Below are positions 63,527-64,000 of a DNA stretch of 64,000 nt, one piece after another. The stretch is from Enterobacillus tribolii. Its GTDB lineage: Bacteria; Pseudomonadota; Gammaproteobacteria; Enterobacterales; Enterobacteriaceae. The stretch's first letter is position 1. Every line of letters begins with the position of its first letter. The translations under genes and the position numbers were made by a program. Location of the stretch: positions 62,001-126,000 of the forward strand of contig NZ_QRAP01000003.1 of the NCBI RefSeq assembly GCF_003363015.1, given 5' to 3'. The notes under the pieces are model-generated. The model made no database searches and was not told the origin of the DNA. It worked only from the letters and a program-made list of their open reading frames with translations.

Positions 63527-63967
63527 CCGTTCATTCCCCATTTTTCGTTGTGGTGTTGTGTGTTTGCGTTGTTATCGGATTTATTGTGCTGCCTTTTTAT
63601 TGAAACACATATTTAACAAAATGCATTTTTACGTATAAGAAATAACGAATTACATGCAAATTTCATGATATTTACAAATAAGGCTTTATTTTTCATGTTA
63701 TTAAACAGGAGTTTTATTCTGTAAATCAAATCAATCAGGCAGAAACAAGCGATGTAAACAGGAGAAAAGTCGGATTAATGGGGTAGCATTTCCCACTAGT
63801 TTAGCAAGATAGTCTATTGATCAAATCAATTACCAAATTTTTACTCTGAAAAAGGGGGAAGGGATAAAAATATTACTCTCGCAAGTTGTACAGAAAAAGT
63901 TACACGACCTGACCACCCGCCTCCTTTACAATAATCACAGCGATTTTTCCTCAGCACAGGGAATCAC
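63527..63967. promoter_or_regulatory. Divergent livK-panM intergenic region
   Basis: These 441 AT-rich bases have no gene I can support. The stretch must carry the liv promoter, normally Lrp-controlled, and that of the panM-like gene. I could not define exact operators; ATTGATCAAATCAAT at 63817-63831 is the clearest small inverted repeat. Confidence 0.45.
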
Positions 63968-64000
63968 ATGAAGCTAACTATTGAACGTTTGAATGTCCTG
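63968..64000 (+). CDS. panM: Start of a PanM-like gene (partial)
   Basis: Only eleven codons are visible, reading MKLTIERLNVL up to the window edge. E. coli PanM, the acetyltransferase-like factor that triggers PanD maturation, begins MKLTI and lies divergently next to livK. The call rests on this short match and position. Confidence 0.65.
   Translation, partial: MKLTIERLNVL

Noticed and set aside
63800-63967. Specific Lrp operator for liv
   Set aside because: The Lrp consensus is too degenerate to call in such AT-rich sequence.

Overview
The window is a chromosomal segment of a GC-rich member of the Enterobacterales. Almost every housekeeping gene (ompR/envZ, greB, yhgF, feoABC, bioH, gntX, nfuA, malT/malPQ, glgBXCAP, glpD/glpEGR, yhhA, ugpQ, livKHMGF, panM) reads as a close relative of its E. 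coli counterpart. Gene order differs from E. coli K-12 in several places, and the GlgC substitutions recall what is reported for Serratia. A Serratia/Yersiniaceae- or Pectobacteriaceae-like organism is my guess; genus cannot be fixed from the sequence alone. I saw no tRNA, rRNA, insertion sequence or CRISPR array.

Layout. 1-891: end of a membrane-anchored winged-helix regulator and a FidL-like membrane protein. 1322-12347: a complete 13-gene GRM2-type (type II cut) choline-degrading bacterial microcompartment operon: three near-identical hexameric shell genes, acylating aldehyde dehydrogenase, pentameric vertex protein, alcohol dehydrogenase, a long (1140 aa) choline trimethylamine-lyase and its radical-SAM activase, a fourth shell gene, phosphotransacylase, a flavoprotein-like gene and two SMR transporters. 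12389-17630: envZ, ompR, greB, yhgF. 18152-21189: Fur-box-controlled ferrous iron uptake (feoABC). 21235-23375: bioH, gntX, nfuA. 23412-30179: the L-ascorbate utilisation regulon (ulaR, ulaG, ulaABCDEF) with repeated candidate UlaR operators. 30438-31169: a solo LuxR-type quorum-sensing receptor. 31221-39411: malT and malPQ with a cluster of MalT boxes. 39827-51138: an extra glgC paralogue followed by glgBXCAP. 51236-55037: glpD and glpEGR. 55256-58101: yhhA, ugpQ, aldB. 58643-63526: livKHMGF. 63968-end: start of panM.

How the parts work together. In the choline compartment, CutC (activated by CutD) splits choline into trimethylamine and acetaldehyde inside a protein shell (CmcA/B/C/E hexamers, CmcD pentamers). 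CutF and CutH turn acetaldehyde into acetyl-CoA and acetyl phosphate, while CutO regenerates NAD+ by making ethanol. Candidate encapsulation helices are visible on CutF, CutH and the flavoprotein-like protein. The CutC residues that define choline lyase are all present at a constant +294 offset from the Desulfovibrio enzyme, and the additional 294 residues are a decayed duplicate of the enzyme's own N-terminal half. The mal and glg blocks form one stretch of alpha-glucan metabolism (maltodextrin phosphorolysis, transglycosylation, glycogen synthesis and breakdown) with two ADP-glucose pyrophosphorylase genes whose allosteric residues differ.

The most noteworthy items are the choline microcompartment locus and the pseudo-enzyme domain of its CutC, the extra ADP-glucose pyrophosphorylase, the solo LuxR receptor, the repeated UlaR-like motifs, and a pair of terminators sharing an 18-base core.
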